Shown here in pieces: positions 8,068 to 17,373 of a stretch of 64,000 nucleotides of DNA (the stretch's first letter is position 1; every line of letters begins with the position of its first letter). The stretch is from Bradyrhizobium sp. SZCCT0153 (GTDB taxonomy: Bacteria > Pseudomonadota > Alphaproteobacteria > Rhizobiales > Xanthobacteraceae). A model generated the notes under the pieces. It had not been told where the DNA came from. It ran no database searches and was given only the letters and a program-made list of their open reading frames with translations. Both the position numbers and the translations under genes were made by a program. The stretch is from the NCBI RefSeq assembly GCF_018129995.1, contig NZ_JAFCKS010000014.1, forward strand, positions 1 to 64,000. The letters are read 5' to 3'.

Positions 8068-9282
8068 ATGGCAGAACGTTTCGACCGGATCTGGCATAAT
8101 GCCCGCCTCGCCACGATGCGGGCCGACCGTCCCGATCTCGGCGAGATCGAGCGCGGCGTCATCGCCACGCGCGGCGGCCACATCGTCCATGCCGGCGCAA
8201 AAGCTGACTTTCCGGCGGATGCGGACGCGATCGAGCGGATCGATTGCGAGGGGCGCTGGATCACGCCGGGCCTCGTCGATTGTCACACCCATCTCGTCTA
8301 TGGCGGCAATCGCGCGCATGAATTCGAATTGCGCCTGAAGGGCGCGAGCTACGAGGAGATCGCGCGCGCCGGCGGCGGCATCGTCTCGACGGTAGCCGCG
8401 ACGCGCAAGGCAAGCGAGGCCGAGCTCGTGGCAGGCGCGCTGCCGCGGCTCGATGCGTTGATCGGCGAGGGCGCCACCACGGTCGAGGTCAAGTCCGGCT
8501 ATGGTCTCGATGCCGGGACCGAGATGAGGCAGCTGGCGGCCGCGCGCAGCCTCGGCCGACAGCGGCCGGTTGCGATCCGTACGTCCTTTCTCGGCGCACA
8601 TGCGCTGCCGGTCGAAGCAGAGGGTGATAAGGATCGTTACATCGATCTGGTCTGCAACGAGATGCTGCCCGCGGTGGCAAAGGCCGGTCTCGCCGATGCC
8701 GTCGACGCCTTCATGGAGGGCATCGCTTTTTCAGGCGAGCAGACCGCGCGGGTCTTCGAGACGGCGAGGGGACTTGGGCTGCCGGTCAAGCTTCACGCCG
8801 ACCAGCTGTCGAATCTCGGCGGTGCTGCGCTTGCCGCAAAATTCTCGGCGCTTTCGGCCGATCATCTCGAGCATACGGACGAGGCCGGCGTTGCCGCGAT
8901 GGCGAAGGCCGGCACGGTGGCTGTGCTGCTGCCCGGCGCCTTCTACTTCATCCGCGAGACGCAGAAGCCGCCAATCGAAGCGTTCCGCAAGCACGGCGTG
9001 CCTATGGCGCTGGCAACCGACTGCAATCCCGGCAGCTCACCGATGACCTCGCTCCTGCTCGGGATGAACATGGGCGCGACGCTGTTCCGGATGACAGTCG
9101 CCGAATGCCTCGCTGGTGTCACCCGCGAAGGCGCGCGTGCTCTTGGCGTGCTCCAGGAGACCGGCACGCTGGAAGCCAGCAAATGGTGCGACCTCGCGAT
9201 CTGGGACATCGAGCGGCCCGCCGAGCTGGTCTATCGCATCGGCTTCAATCCGCTGCATCGCCGGGTGTGGAGGGGACAGTGA
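8068..9282 (+). CDS. hutI: Imidazolonepropionase
   Basis: 404 residues, amidohydrolase superfamily. Zinc ligands sit in GLVDCHTHLVYGG (HxH), KLHADQLS and the Asp of ATDCNPGSSP; AGGGIVSTV and EVKSGYGLD are family motifs. It opens the ring of 4-imidazolone-5-propionate to give N-formimino-L-glutamate, the HutF substrate. First gene of the right-running hutI-hutH-hutU operon; its stop overlaps the hutH start. Confidence 0.95.
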   Translation: MAERFDRIWHNARLATMRADRPDLGEIERGVIATRGGHIVHAGAKADFPADADAIERIDCEGRWITPGLVDCHTHLVYGGNRAHEFELRLKGASYEEIARAGGGIVSTVAATRKASEAELVAGALPRLDALIGEGATTVEVKSGYGLDAGTEMRQLAAARSLGRQRPVAIRTSFLGAHALPVEAEGDKDRYIDLVCNEMLPAVAKAGLADAVDAFMEGIAFSGEQTARVFETARGLGLPVKLHADQLSNLGGAALAAKFSALSADHLEHTDEAGVAAMAKAGTVAVLLPGAFYFIRETQKPPIEAFRKHGVPMALATDCNPGSSPMTSLLLGMNMGATLFRMTVAECLAGVTREGARALGVLQETGTLEASKWCDLAIWDIERPAELVYRIGFNPLHRRVWRGQ

Positions 9283-10838
9283 CGGAGCAGGACGCAGCGG
9301 TCGTCGTCAAGCCTGGAGCGGTCAGCCTCGACGAACTCGTGCGCGTGCTGGAGGGCGCGCCCGTCGTGCTCGATGCCTCGTTCTGGCCGCGCGTCGAGGC
9401 GGCTGCGGCGATCGTCGCGAAGGCCGCTCAGGCCGCAGCGCCTGTCTACGGAATCAATACCGGCTTCGGGAAGCTGGCCTCGAAGCGGATTCCGCCCGAT
9501 CAGACCGCGCTGCTTCAGCGCAATCTCATCGTCTCGCATTGCTGCGGCGTCGGTCCGGCGACGCCGCAGCCGATCGTTCGGCTGATGATGGCGCTGAAGA
9601 TCGTCTCGCTCGGGCGTGGTGCCTCCGGCGTCCGCCGCGAGGTGATCGAGCAGTTGCAGGACATGCTGGCGCGGCGCGTCTCGCCGCTGGTGCCGCAGCA
9701 GGGTTCGGTCGGCGCCTCCGGCGATCTCGCGCCGCTTGCGCACATGACGGCGGTGATGATCGGTGAAGGGCAGGCGATCGTCGATGGCAGGACAGTATCG
9801 GGCAGCGAAGCGCTCACCGCCGCCGGCCTCGCGCCGCTGACGCTCGGCCCCAAGGAGGGGCTCGCGCTGATCAACGGAACGCAGTTCTCGACCGCCTATG
9901 CCATGGCCGGCGGGCTGCGCGCATTTCGCCTGGCGCGCGCGGCGCTCGTCACCGGCGCGCTGTCCGTGGACGCGGCAATGGCCTCGACAGCCCCGTTCCG
10001 TCCGGAAATTCAGGCGCTGCGCGGCCATGCCGGGCAGATCGCGGCGGCGGCAGCCCTGATGGCGCTGCTCGACGGCAGCGACATCCGCCTGTCGCATCTC
10101 GAAGGCGACGAGCGCGTGCAGGATCCCTATTGCCTGCGCTGCCAGCCACAGGTCGCCGGTGCCGCTCTCGATCTGATCACGCAGGCCGCGCGCACGCTGA
10201 TCGTCGAGGCCAATGCCGTCACCGACAATCCGCTCGTCCTGGTCGAGACCGGTGAGATCGTCTCGGGCGGCAATTTCCACGCAGAGCCGGTGGCGTTTGC
10301 GGCCGATACAATTGCGCTTGCGCTGTCGGAAATTGGCGCGATCAGCGAACGGCGGATCGCGACGCTGGTCGATCCCGCGCTCAATTTTGGCCTGCCGCCA
10401 TTCCTGACGCCTGATCCCGGCATCAATTCCGGCTTCATGATCGCCGAGGTGACGGCGGCCGCGCTCTATGCCGAGAACAAGCAGCGCGCGGCGGCCTGCT
10501 CGATCGACTCGACGCCGACGAGCGCCAATCAGGAAGACCACGTCTCGATGGCCGCGCATGCTGCACGGCGCCTGTCGGACATGGCCGACAATCTCGCCGC
10601 CATCCTCGGCATCGAGCTTCTGGTCGCCGCCCAAGGCATCACGCTGCGCGCGCCGCACGCGACCAGCGCGCCGCTAGTCGCCGTCATTGCCGCGCTTCGC
10701 GAACATGTGCCGGCGCTCGGTGCCGATCGGTACATGGCCGGGGATCTCGCCAAGGCCGCCGCGCTCGTCGAGGCCGATGCGCTGCCGGCCGTGGCACTCA
10801 CGGCGCTTCCGACCGATCCGTTCCCGAAGCTTGACTGA
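9279..10838 (+). CDS. hutH: Histidine ammonia-lyase
   Basis: 519 residues from a GTG at 9279 that overlaps the hutI stop (GTGA) and follows an AGGGGA ribosome site; the frame extends further upstream, but inside hutI. The Ala-Ser-Gly at ~146-148 (SVGASGDLAPLAH) cyclises into the MIO electrophile that eliminates ammonia from L-histidine to give urocanate. Other conserved segments are YGINTGFG, QDPYCLRC and NPLV. The length matches the family (~510). Urocanate made here is both the HutU substrate and the expected HutC inducer. Confidence 0.95.
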   Translation: MTEQDAAVVVKPGAVSLDELVRVLEGAPVVLDASFWPRVEAAAAIVAKAAQAAAPVYGINTGFGKLASKRIPPDQTALLQRNLIVSHCCGVGPATPQPIVRLMMALKIVSLGRGASGVRREVIEQLQDMLARRVSPLVPQQGSVGASGDLAPLAHMTAVMIGEGQAIVDGRTVSGSEALTAAGLAPLTLGPKEGLALINGTQFSTAYAMAGGLRAFRLARAALVTGALSVDAAMASTAPFRPEIQALRGHAGQIAAAAALMALLDGSDIRLSHLEGDERVQDPYCLRCQPQVAGAALDLITQAARTLIVEANAVTDNPLVLVETGEIVSGGNFHAEPVAFAADTIALALSEIGAISERRIATLVDPALNFGLPPFLTPDPGINSGFMIAEVTAAALYAENKQRAAACSIDSTPTSANQEDHVSMAAHAARRLSDMADNLAAILGIELLVAAQGITLRAPHATSAPLVAVIAALREHVPALGADRYMAGDLAKAAALVEADALPAVALTALPTDPFPKLD

Positions 10839-10850
10839 AGAGGTTTCCGC

Positions 10851-12521
10851 ATGAACCGCCGACTGGACAATGACCGCACCATCCGCGCGCCCCGCGGCAG
10901 CGAGATCAGCGCCAAGAGCTGGCTGACGGAAGCGCCCTTGCGCATGCTGATGAACAATCTCGATCCTGATGTGGCGGAACGTCCGAGCGAGCTCGTCGTC
11001 TACGGCGGCATCGGCCGCGCCGCCCGCGACTGGGAGAGTTTCGACCGGATCGTCGCCTCGCTGCGCGAGCTCGAAGGCGACCAGACGCTGCTGGTCCAGT
11101 CCGGCAAGCCGGTCGGCGTCTTCCGCACCCATGCGGATGCGCCGCGCGTGCTGATCGCGAATTCGAATCTCGTGCCGCATTGGGCGACGCTCGACCATTT
11201 CAACGAGCTCGATCGCAAGGGCCTGATGATGTTCGGCCAGATGACTGCGGGCTCGTGGATATATATCGGCAGCCAGGGCATCGTGCAGGGCACTTACGAG
11301 ACTTTTGTCGAGGTCGGCCGACGCCACTACGGCGGCAGCCTCGCCGGCAAATGGATTCTCACCGCTGGCCTTGGCGGCATGGGCGGCGCGCAGCCGCTGG
11401 CCGCGACCATGGCCGGCGCCTCGATGCTCGCGGTCGAATGCCAGCCGAGCCGCATCGAGATGCGGCTGCGCACGAGCTATCTCGATCGGCAGGCTGCGAC
11501 ACTCGACGAGGCGCTCGCGATCATGGCCGAGGCGGCGAAGACCAGGAAAGCGGTCTCGGTCGGCCTGCTCGGCAATGCCGCGGAGATTTTCCCCGAACTG
11601 GTCCGGCGCGGCGTCAAGCCGGACATCGTCACCGACCAGACCAGCGCGCACGACCCGATCAACGGGTATCTGCCGAAGGGCTGGACGCTCGCCGATTGGG
11701 AAAACAAGCGTGCCTTCGATCCGAAGGCGGTGGAGCGTGCCTCAAAAACTTCGATGGTCGAGCACGTCCAGGCCATGCTGGATTTCCACGCGCAGGGTAT
11801 CCCGACGTTGGACTACGGCAACAACATCCGCCAGATGGCGCTGGACATGGGCCTGAAGAACGCCTTCGATTTTCCGGGCTTCGTTCCCGCCTATATTCGT
11901 CCCCTGTTCTGCCGCGGCGTCGGGCCGTTCCGCTGGGCCGCGCTGTCGGGCGATCCCGAGGACATCTTCAAGACCGATGCCAAAGTGAAAGAGCTGATGC
12001 CTGATGACAAGCATCTGCACAACTGGCTCGACATGGCCAGGGAGCGCATCAAGTTCCAGGGCCTGCCCGCGCGGATCTGCTGGGTCGGTCTTGGCGATCG
12101 TCATCGCCTTGGCCTTGCCTTCAACGAGATGGTCGCGCGCGGCGAATTGAAAGCGCCGATCGTGATCGGCCGCGATCATCTCGACAGCGGCTCGGTGGCG
12201 AGCCCGAACCGTGAGACCGAGGCGATGAAAGACGGATCGGACGCGGTGTCCGATTGGCCGCTGCTCAACGCGCTGCTCAATTGCGCCAGCGGCGCGACCT
12301 GGGTCTCGCTGCACCATGGCGGTGGCGTCGGCATCGGTTATTCCCAGCATGCCGGCATGGTGATCGTCGCCGATGGCACGCCGGAGGCCGCAAAGCGGAT
12401 CGAGCGCGTGCTCTGGAATGATCCAGCCAGCGGCGTCATGCGCCATGCGGACGCCGGCTACGAGACCGCGATCGACTGCGCCCGTGACAAGGGTCTCGAT
12501 CTGCCGAGCCTGACGAAGTAG
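10851..12521 (+). CDS. hutU: Urocanate hydratase
   Basis: 556 residues, typical length. Conserved segments include LRMLMNNLDPDVAE, WILTAGLGGMGGAQP for tight NAD+ binding and the active-site Cys region in RPLFCRGVGPFRW. It hydrates urocanate to imidazolonepropionate with NAD+ as an electrophilic cofactor. It starts 12 bases after hutH and ends the hutIHU operon. It converges on the metallo-beta-lactamase gene 153 bases away; that gap holds a weak 9-bp inverted repeat (12627-12635/12651-12659) and nothing else that I recognise. Confidence 0.95.
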   Translation: MNRRLDNDRTIRAPRGSEISAKSWLTEAPLRMLMNNLDPDVAERPSELVVYGGIGRAARDWESFDRIVASLRELEGDQTLLVQSGKPVGVFRTHADAPRVLIANSNLVPHWATLDHFNELDRKGLMMFGQMTAGSWIYIGSQGIVQGTYETFVEVGRRHYGGSLAGKWILTAGLGGMGGAQPLAATMAGASMLAVECQPSRIEMRLRTSYLDRQAATLDEALAIMAEAAKTRKAVSVGLLGNAAEIFPELVRRGVKPDIVTDQTSAHDPINGYLPKGWTLADWENKRAFDPKAVERASKTSMVEHVQAMLDFHAQGIPTLDYGNNIRQMALDMGLKNAFDFPGFVPAYIRPLFCRGVGPFRWAALSGDPEDIFKTDAKVKELMPDDKHLHNWLDMARERIKFQGLPARICWVGLGDRHRLGLAFNEMVARGELKAPIVIGRDHLDSGSVASPNRETEAMKDGSDAVSDWPLLNALLNCASGATWVSLHHGGGVGIGYSQHAGMVIVADGTPEAAKRIERVLWNDPASGVMRHADAGYETAIDCARDKGLDLPSLTK

Positions 12522-12674
12522 CGCGCCCGTTCCTGGCCTCAGGCCACGACCTTTGCAGCAGGCGTCCCGGCGCCGTCGAGGGGCGCAATATACTATCGCA
12601 TGGCCAACGGTCCGAGCCGCCGTGCTCGCACACCTCTCCTCGTCGAGGCAAGGTGTGCGCCTTCCCGATGAATG

Positions 12675-13559
12675 CTATTTCTTCTCCAGCGCCGCCGTCT
12701 GCTTGGCGAGCTGCTTGTCGAAAGTCTCCGACAGGCCGGTGGCGTAGGTTGCGAGCTCGCCGGGCTTGACGAACGGGTTCGGCGCACCATCCTTCATCTC
12801 GGCGCGTTTGGCCTGCATGCCATAGACTTCCGGATGCGGCCCGAGCAGCACGTCGATCTTCATCGCCTTGACCTTGGCGAAGGTCGTGCGGTAGTCGTCG
12901 ACGATGCCGGCATAGGTCGGCTGGCCGACCAGCCGGTTCAGCGCCACCGTGCCGCTGCAGAAGAACAGCACCTCGCGGTCCTGGCCACCGTCCTTGACGG
13001 TCATTTCCCAGCTGGTGCAGCCCGGGGAATGGCCGGGCGTTGCATGTGCCGTCAGCGTGGTGTCGCCGAGCGTGACCTTGTCGCCTTCGTTGACGGCGCG
13101 ATCGACCTTCACCGCCGGGAAGGCGAGGTCCTCGTTCTTCTCGTCGCCTGGATAATAGCCGCCTTCGAGCAGAGGCCTGTCGCGCTCGCCCGCGATGAGC
13201 TGCGCCCCGGTCTCCTTCTTGATCTCAGCAAAGCCGCCGGTGTGGTCGAGATGCGCGTGCGTGTTCAGGATGATTTTGATGTCGGCGACCTTGAACCCGA
13301 GCTTTGCGATGTTGTCCTTGATCATTCCGGTCGACTGGGGCATCGCCGTGTCCATCAGGATCAGGCCTTGTGAGGTCTTGATGACGTAGACGGCGATGCC
13401 GTCGGTGCCGACATAGTAGATGTTGTCGATCAGCTGGAACGGGTCGAACGGCGCCGTCCATTTCTTCATGGCTACCGCCAGGAAGTCCTTGATGGTTTGC
13501 GCCTGCGCGCCGGTTGCCGATAGCGCCAATGCGCATAGCGCGGCCGTGAGCTTTCTCAT
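12675..13559 (-). CDS. blaBJP: Subclass B3 metallo-beta-lactamase, BJP-1 type
   Basis: 294 residues with a signal peptide (MRKLTAALCALALSATGAQA), start fixed by GGAGGAAACC just upstream of 13559. The zinc motif is NTHAHLDHTGG (HxHxDH), the second His lies in ATPGHSPGCTSW and the third in LGPHPEVYG, the B3 pattern. The whole sequence agrees, as far as I can recall it, with BJP-1 of Bradyrhizobium, a chromosomal carbapenemase, including the N-terminal stretch TIKDFLAVAMKKWTAPF. It should hydrolyse beta-lactams in the periplasm. It is monocistronic and unrelated in function to its hut neighbours. Confidence 0.92.
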   Translation of the reverse strand: MRKLTAALCALALSATGAQAQTIKDFLAVAMKKWTAPFDPFQLIDNIYYVGTDGIAVYVIKTSQGLILMDTAMPQSTGMIKDNIAKLGFKVADIKIILNTHAHLDHTGGFAEIKKETGAQLIAGERDRPLLEGGYYPGDEKNEDLAFPAVKVDRAVNEGDKVTLGDTTLTAHATPGHSPGCTSWEMTVKDGGQDREVLFFCSGTVALNRLVGQPTYAGIVDDYRTTFAKVKAMKIDVLLGPHPEVYGMQAKRAEMKDGAPNPFVKPGELATYATGLSETFDKQLAKQTAALEKK

Positions 13560-13855
13560 GGTTTCCTCCAAAAGTGTTCTTGTCGTTTTGACCGGCCGTG
13601 GTTCGACCGGGGCGCAAGCTACGTCGCGCGAGGTTCGGCAGCAACGCCCCACATGTCCGGAAAAGTTCACGGCATGCGCGGAATAACGGTGCCTCTACGA
13701 TTTGAGCATGGCGGCCATTGCGGCCACTCAGCCGGTTGACGTTTGACCGCGGGCAGGCGGCTGGCCATAGTTTGCGCCAAAGGCGAGCCAAGGAAGACTC
13801 GTCAGCACCGGGAAGCCTGGAGCATCGCGCGCATCATCACCGAGGAAAAGAAGGA

Positions 13856-14986
13856 TCAGGCGAGAGCGGCCTGGCGCTCCCGTATCGGTTCGCGGGCCCG
13901 CTCGAGCTTCGCGGGCTCGGCGAGGTGGGTGAAGCTGCGATGGCTCGCCTGCGCGGGAGCCTCGACGATGACGCCCTCGCAGACGATCTGCCCGCCGAGC
14001 ATCCTGAATTCGAGCTTGTCGTAGCGCGGCATGGTCTCGCCGGGCGCGGGCGGCAGCAGCCCGACGCTGCCCTGGATGTTCAGCGTGGCATCGCCTGCGC
14101 CGTGAAGCCGCGGATTCCACATTCTGATCCCGGTCTCCGCCCAGCGCTGCCGGATCAGCGCGGCGCGGTCGGCGGGTTCTGCGGTTCTCGCGCGAGCTTT
14201 CGGCGCACTGCGAATCTCGGGAGCGGAAGACTCAAGGACCGGCTCCGGCACGATATTCGTGATGACGTCCGGCGTGTCGGCAGAAGAGTTCTCCGTGGTG
14301 GCAGCGACCGGCGCAAGATCATTTGCGGGGACCGGTTCGATCTCTGCTGCGACGAGGGGGGACGGGGAACCATCGACACTGTCTGCACCGTGCCCGATCG
14401 GAGAGACCTCGCTGCCTGCATGCGCGACACGCGAGTGATCGACGACGATGGGCTCGACATCCACGACGACGTCGGAGGAGAGATCGTCGTTGACGGTGAC
14501 AACGGGAGCATCGTCCACTGCGTGTTCGAGGTCGATCAACGAGACCGGTGCCTCCTCCGCGACGACGGGGGCAACGCATGTCGAGAGTTCCACAGGCGGA
14601 TCGTTGCTTGTGGGTTCAGTGGCTTCGACCGGCGTGACAGACAGCTTTTCCGCGACGACCCTCTCGACCTCTGTCGGTGTCTCCACGGATGAATCGCCGC
14701 TGACGCTGAATTGGATTGGCGCTGCCGACGGGATCTCCGCGACGAGAGAGATCGCAGTGCCGTCCTCGGCAACCGGAGTCACGATCGTAATGTCGGCAAC
14801 GATGGCGGGCGAATCGCCTGCCGCGATCTGCCCGGTGTCGATGCTGCCGCCGTGCGGCAACGGCCGTAGCTTCGTGAACGCCCATTTCACCGCAGGGATG
14901 CGGCGCAGCAACGATATCAGTCTCGAAAGCACTGGCAGTTGTCCAAGAGGTACTCGGGCGTGAGGCAATCGCTGATTCGCCAACAA
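13856..14986 (-). CDS. Uncharacterised protein with long Ala/Val/Glu/Pro-rich middle and a conserved-looking C-terminal domain
   Basis: 376 residues. I do not recognise a family. Residues ~1-45 are basic and partly hydrophobic (LGQLPVLSRLISLLRRIPAVKWAFTKL) and may attach to a membrane. Residues ~55-265 are low-complexity and acidic, with repeated V-x-P, TPVE and SxD patterns, so probably disordered. The last ~105 residues (DRAALIRQRWAETGIRMWNPRLHG, then a GLLPPAPGETMPRYDKLEF segment) look folded and carry the only conserved-looking sequence. No operon partner; gaps of 296 and 291 bases flank it. Confidence 0.6.
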   Translation of the reverse strand: MLANQRLPHARVPLGQLPVLSRLISLLRRIPAVKWAFTKLRPLPHGGSIDTGQIAAGDSPAIVADITIVTPVAEDGTAISLVAEIPSAAPIQFSVSGDSSVETPTEVERVVAEKLSVTPVEATEPTSNDPPVELSTCVAPVVAEEAPVSLIDLEHAVDDAPVVTVNDDLSSDVVVDVEPIVVDHSRVAHAGSEVSPIGHGADSVDGSPSPLVAAEIEPVPANDLAPVAATTENSSADTPDVITNIVPEPVLESSAPEIRSAPKARARTAEPADRAALIRQRWAETGIRMWNPRLHGAGDATLNIQGSVGLLPPAPGETMPRYDKLEFRMLGGQIVCEGVIVEAPAQASHRSFTHLAEPAKLERAREPIRERQAALA

Positions 14987-15277
14987 TACAAAAAACTGCC
15001 CCGGCCGTCACACTGATGTCAATGTAGGTGGGACCAATTGCAGAACATCGACGCCTACATCGCGCGCGGGCTTGTCTTCTCCCGTGCGACTGCGACCACG
15101 GTGCAGTGCCGCCGACGCGAATGACCTTGTGACAACTTGCGCGCGGGGCGGACGTTCCTGGTAAGGGAGCGTCGCGAGGATCATGACCAGGCGCGTTGCG
15201 GCGAATGTCGGGGTTTCCCGCACGCCTCTGTCGACGATAGGGTTTGGAACATCGGGCATCTGGGGTAAGGACGAGGC

Positions 15278-16087
15278 ATGAATAGGATAATCACCCTCGG
15301 GGCGGTTCTGCTCTGGTCTACGATCGCATCCGCGCAGGATCGCACCATCACCGTGGCCTCGACGACGTCGACGGAACAGTCGGGCCTGTTCGGCTACCTG
15401 CTGCCGCTGTTCTCGAAAGCCGGGGGCATCGATGTGAAGGTGGTTGCCGTCGGCACCGGCCAGGCGCTAGACATCGGGCGGCGTGGTGACGCCGACGTGG
15501 TGTTCGTTCATGACAGGCCGGCCGAAGACAAGTTCATGTCCGAAGGGCATGGCGTGAAGCGCTTCGACGTCATGTACAACGACTTCATCATTGTCGGGCC
15601 GAAGAGCGATCCTGCAAAGATCGCCGGCGGCAAGGATGTTGCCGAGGCGTTGCGCAAGATCGCGGCGGCGAAGGCGACGTTCATCTCGCGGGGGGACAAA
15701 TCCGGCACGCATGCTGCCGAGCTGAGGCTGTGGAAGGAGGCTGGTGTCGACCTCGGTGCGGGCAAGGACGGCTGGTATCGCGAGATCGGCCAGGGCATGG
15801 GGCCGGCACTGAACATGGCGTCGTCGTCGAATGCCTATCTCCTGTCGGATCGCGGCACCTGGCTGTCATTCAAGAATCGAGGCGAGCTTGCCGTCCTGAC
15901 CGAGGGCGACAAGCGGCTGTTCAACCAGTACGGGGTCATGCTGGTGAATCCCGCGAAGCATTCGAACGTGAAGGCGCAGGACGGGCAGGCTTTCATCGAC
16001 TGGCTGGTCTCGCCGAAGGGGCAGGAGGCGATCGCCGGCTACAAGGTCGGCGGCGAGCAGCTATTTTTCCCCAACGCGTCCCACTAG
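15278..16087 (+). CDS. tupA: Tungstate ABC transporter substrate-binding protein
   Basis: 269 residues with signal peptide MNRIITLGAVLLWSTIASAQ. The TupA oxyanion signature is visible as VASTTSTEQSGLF right after the cleavage site, with FISRGDKSGTHAAEL and NQYGVMLVNP further on. TupA captures tungstate (WO4) in the periplasm; the metal would serve tungsten or molybdenum enzymes. Its last 27 bases overlap the end of the convergent permease gene. No tupC ATPase lies beside it. Confidence 0.9.
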   Translation: MNRIITLGAVLLWSTIASAQDRTITVASTTSTEQSGLFGYLLPLFSKAGGIDVKVVAVGTGQALDIGRRGDADVVFVHDRPAEDKFMSEGHGVKRFDVMYNDFIIVGPKSDPAKIAGGKDVAEALRKIAAAKATFISRGDKSGTHAAELRLWKEAGVDLGAGKDGWYREIGQGMGPALNMASSSNAYLLSDRGTWLSFKNRGELAVLTEGDKRLFNQYGVMLVNPAKHSNVKAQDGQAFIDWLVSPKGQEAIAGYKVGGEQLFFPNASH

Positions 16088-16759
16088 CAGGAAGGCGACG
16101 GTCGACACGGCAACGCTGAGCGCGAGCAGGATCAATCCGAGCCCCAGCGCCAGCGGCAGGTCCCCCTTGCTGGTCTCCAGAGCGATCGCGGTCGTCATCG
16201 TGCGCGTGAAGCCGCGGATGTTGCCGCCGACGATGATGATGGCGCCGACCTCGGCGATCGCGCGCCCGAAGGCTGCGAGAAAGGCCGTCAGCAGCGAGGT
16301 CCGGCCCAGCGCGAGCAGCAGCGCCATGCTGCGCAGCGTCGACAGTCCGTCGATCCGCGCCAGGTCGCCATACTCCGCCCACAGCAGGCTCGCCGGCCGG
16401 TGCACCAGCGCCACCACGATTGGTGTGGCGAGCAGCGTCTGCGCGATCGCCATGGCCGCCGGCGTGAACAACAGCCCGGCTGCCCCGAGCGGGCCTGACC
16501 GCGACAGCAGAAGATAAAGCGCAAGCCCGACCACCACGGGCGGAAGACCAAGCAGGGCATTGGTCAGCACGATGATGACCTGCCGCCCGCGAAAACGAGC
16601 GATCGCAAGCAGGGCCCCGAACGGCGCGCCGATCAAGAGCGCGACGATGCTAGCGGTCAGGCTGACGCGGACCGACAGCCCGACGATGCCCAGAAGCTCG
16701 GCGTCGGCCTCGCCAATCAGCGTGAAGGCGGCAGCGATGGAGCGTGCGAAGTCGTTCAT
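16061..16759 (-). CDS. tupB: Tungstate ABC transporter permease
   Basis: 232 residues from MNDFARSIAAAF; the frame is open further upstream but that part is not hydrophobic. About five membrane segments follow, beginning with ADAELLGIVGLSVRVSLTASIVALLIGAP (read in parts). The loop AFGRAIAEVGAIIIVGGNIRG contains the EAA-like docking sequence. It pairs with TupA by family, yet the two genes run toward each other and overlap, so they cannot be one transcript. The ATPase that must complete the transporter is not in this window. Confidence 0.85.
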   Translation of the reverse strand: MNDFARSIAAAFTLIGEADAELLGIVGLSVRVSLTASIVALLIGAPFGALLAIARFRGRQVIIVLTNALLGLPPVVVGLALYLLLSRSGPLGAAGLLFTPAAMAIAQTLLATPIVVALVHRPASLLWAEYGDLARIDGLSTLRSMALLLALGRTSLLTAFLAAFGRAIAEVGAIIIVGGNIRGFTRTMTTAIALETSKGDLPLALGLGLILLALSVAVSTVAFLLVGRVGEK

Positions 16760-17010
16760 CCGTGTCTGAACGTCGGCGCCCGCCAGACCATCTTGGGGGC
16801 GTCGATTTCGGGACTGCGGAGATGTTTCACGTCTAATTCCTTGCGGGTATCCTGGTGCAAAGCGGCGGTGCGGTCGCATTCCGCAGGCCCTTTGCGGCTC
16901 CGCCTGCCTTCCCTGCAGCAGGCCAATCACAGAATACTCGCGTGGCGCGGTTTGGAAACCGAATTTAGCCGGAAATCAGAGTCCGCAGAGGGCAGCGTCC
17001 GGCTTGCGCC

Positions 17011-17205
17011 TCAGCGCTCGACGCTGGCCGATGCCGAGACCGTCGGGGCTGCCCCGATGCTCTGCTGCCAATAGCGTTCGATCTGGTCGATCAAGGCAGT
17101 CGGCAGCGGCACGTAGTTGAGCGTCTCCGCCTGCGGCCTTCCGTTCTCCGCCGACCAGCGGACGAAGTCGATGGCGGGGGCCGACCGTTCCTGAAATTTC
17201 GGAGC
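17011..17205 (-). pseudogene. 3' remnant of a phosphate-binding protein gene (pstS)
   Basis: The last 64 codons before a stop at 17011 read as the C-terminal end of PstS: APAIDFVRWSAENGRPQAE, then LNYVPLPTALIDQIERYW, the usual closing helix region of phosphate ABC binding proteins. Upstream of ~17205 the similarity stops and no start, signal peptide or phosphate-binding residues can be found. The rest of the gene appears deleted. The flanks 16760-17010 and 17206-17373 show nothing else. Confidence 0.65.
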
Positions 17206-17373
17206 GCGCTTGCGTTCGGCATTCGAAGCAGATCCGCATATGCACTGCGGTCGGCGACGTTCCCGCCAGGGCGATCTTCGTGATAGGCTCATCGTGCAAC
17301 GCCTAGAATTAAAACAAGATTGAAGGCCGACGCGCCGAAAGGCTGCGCAGAAGAGCCGCAAAGAGAGGAACAC

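Noticed and set aside
12627..12659. Inverted repeat between hutU and the beta-lactamase gene as a terminator
   Set aside because: Only 9 bp with a 15-base loop and no T-run; support is too weak.
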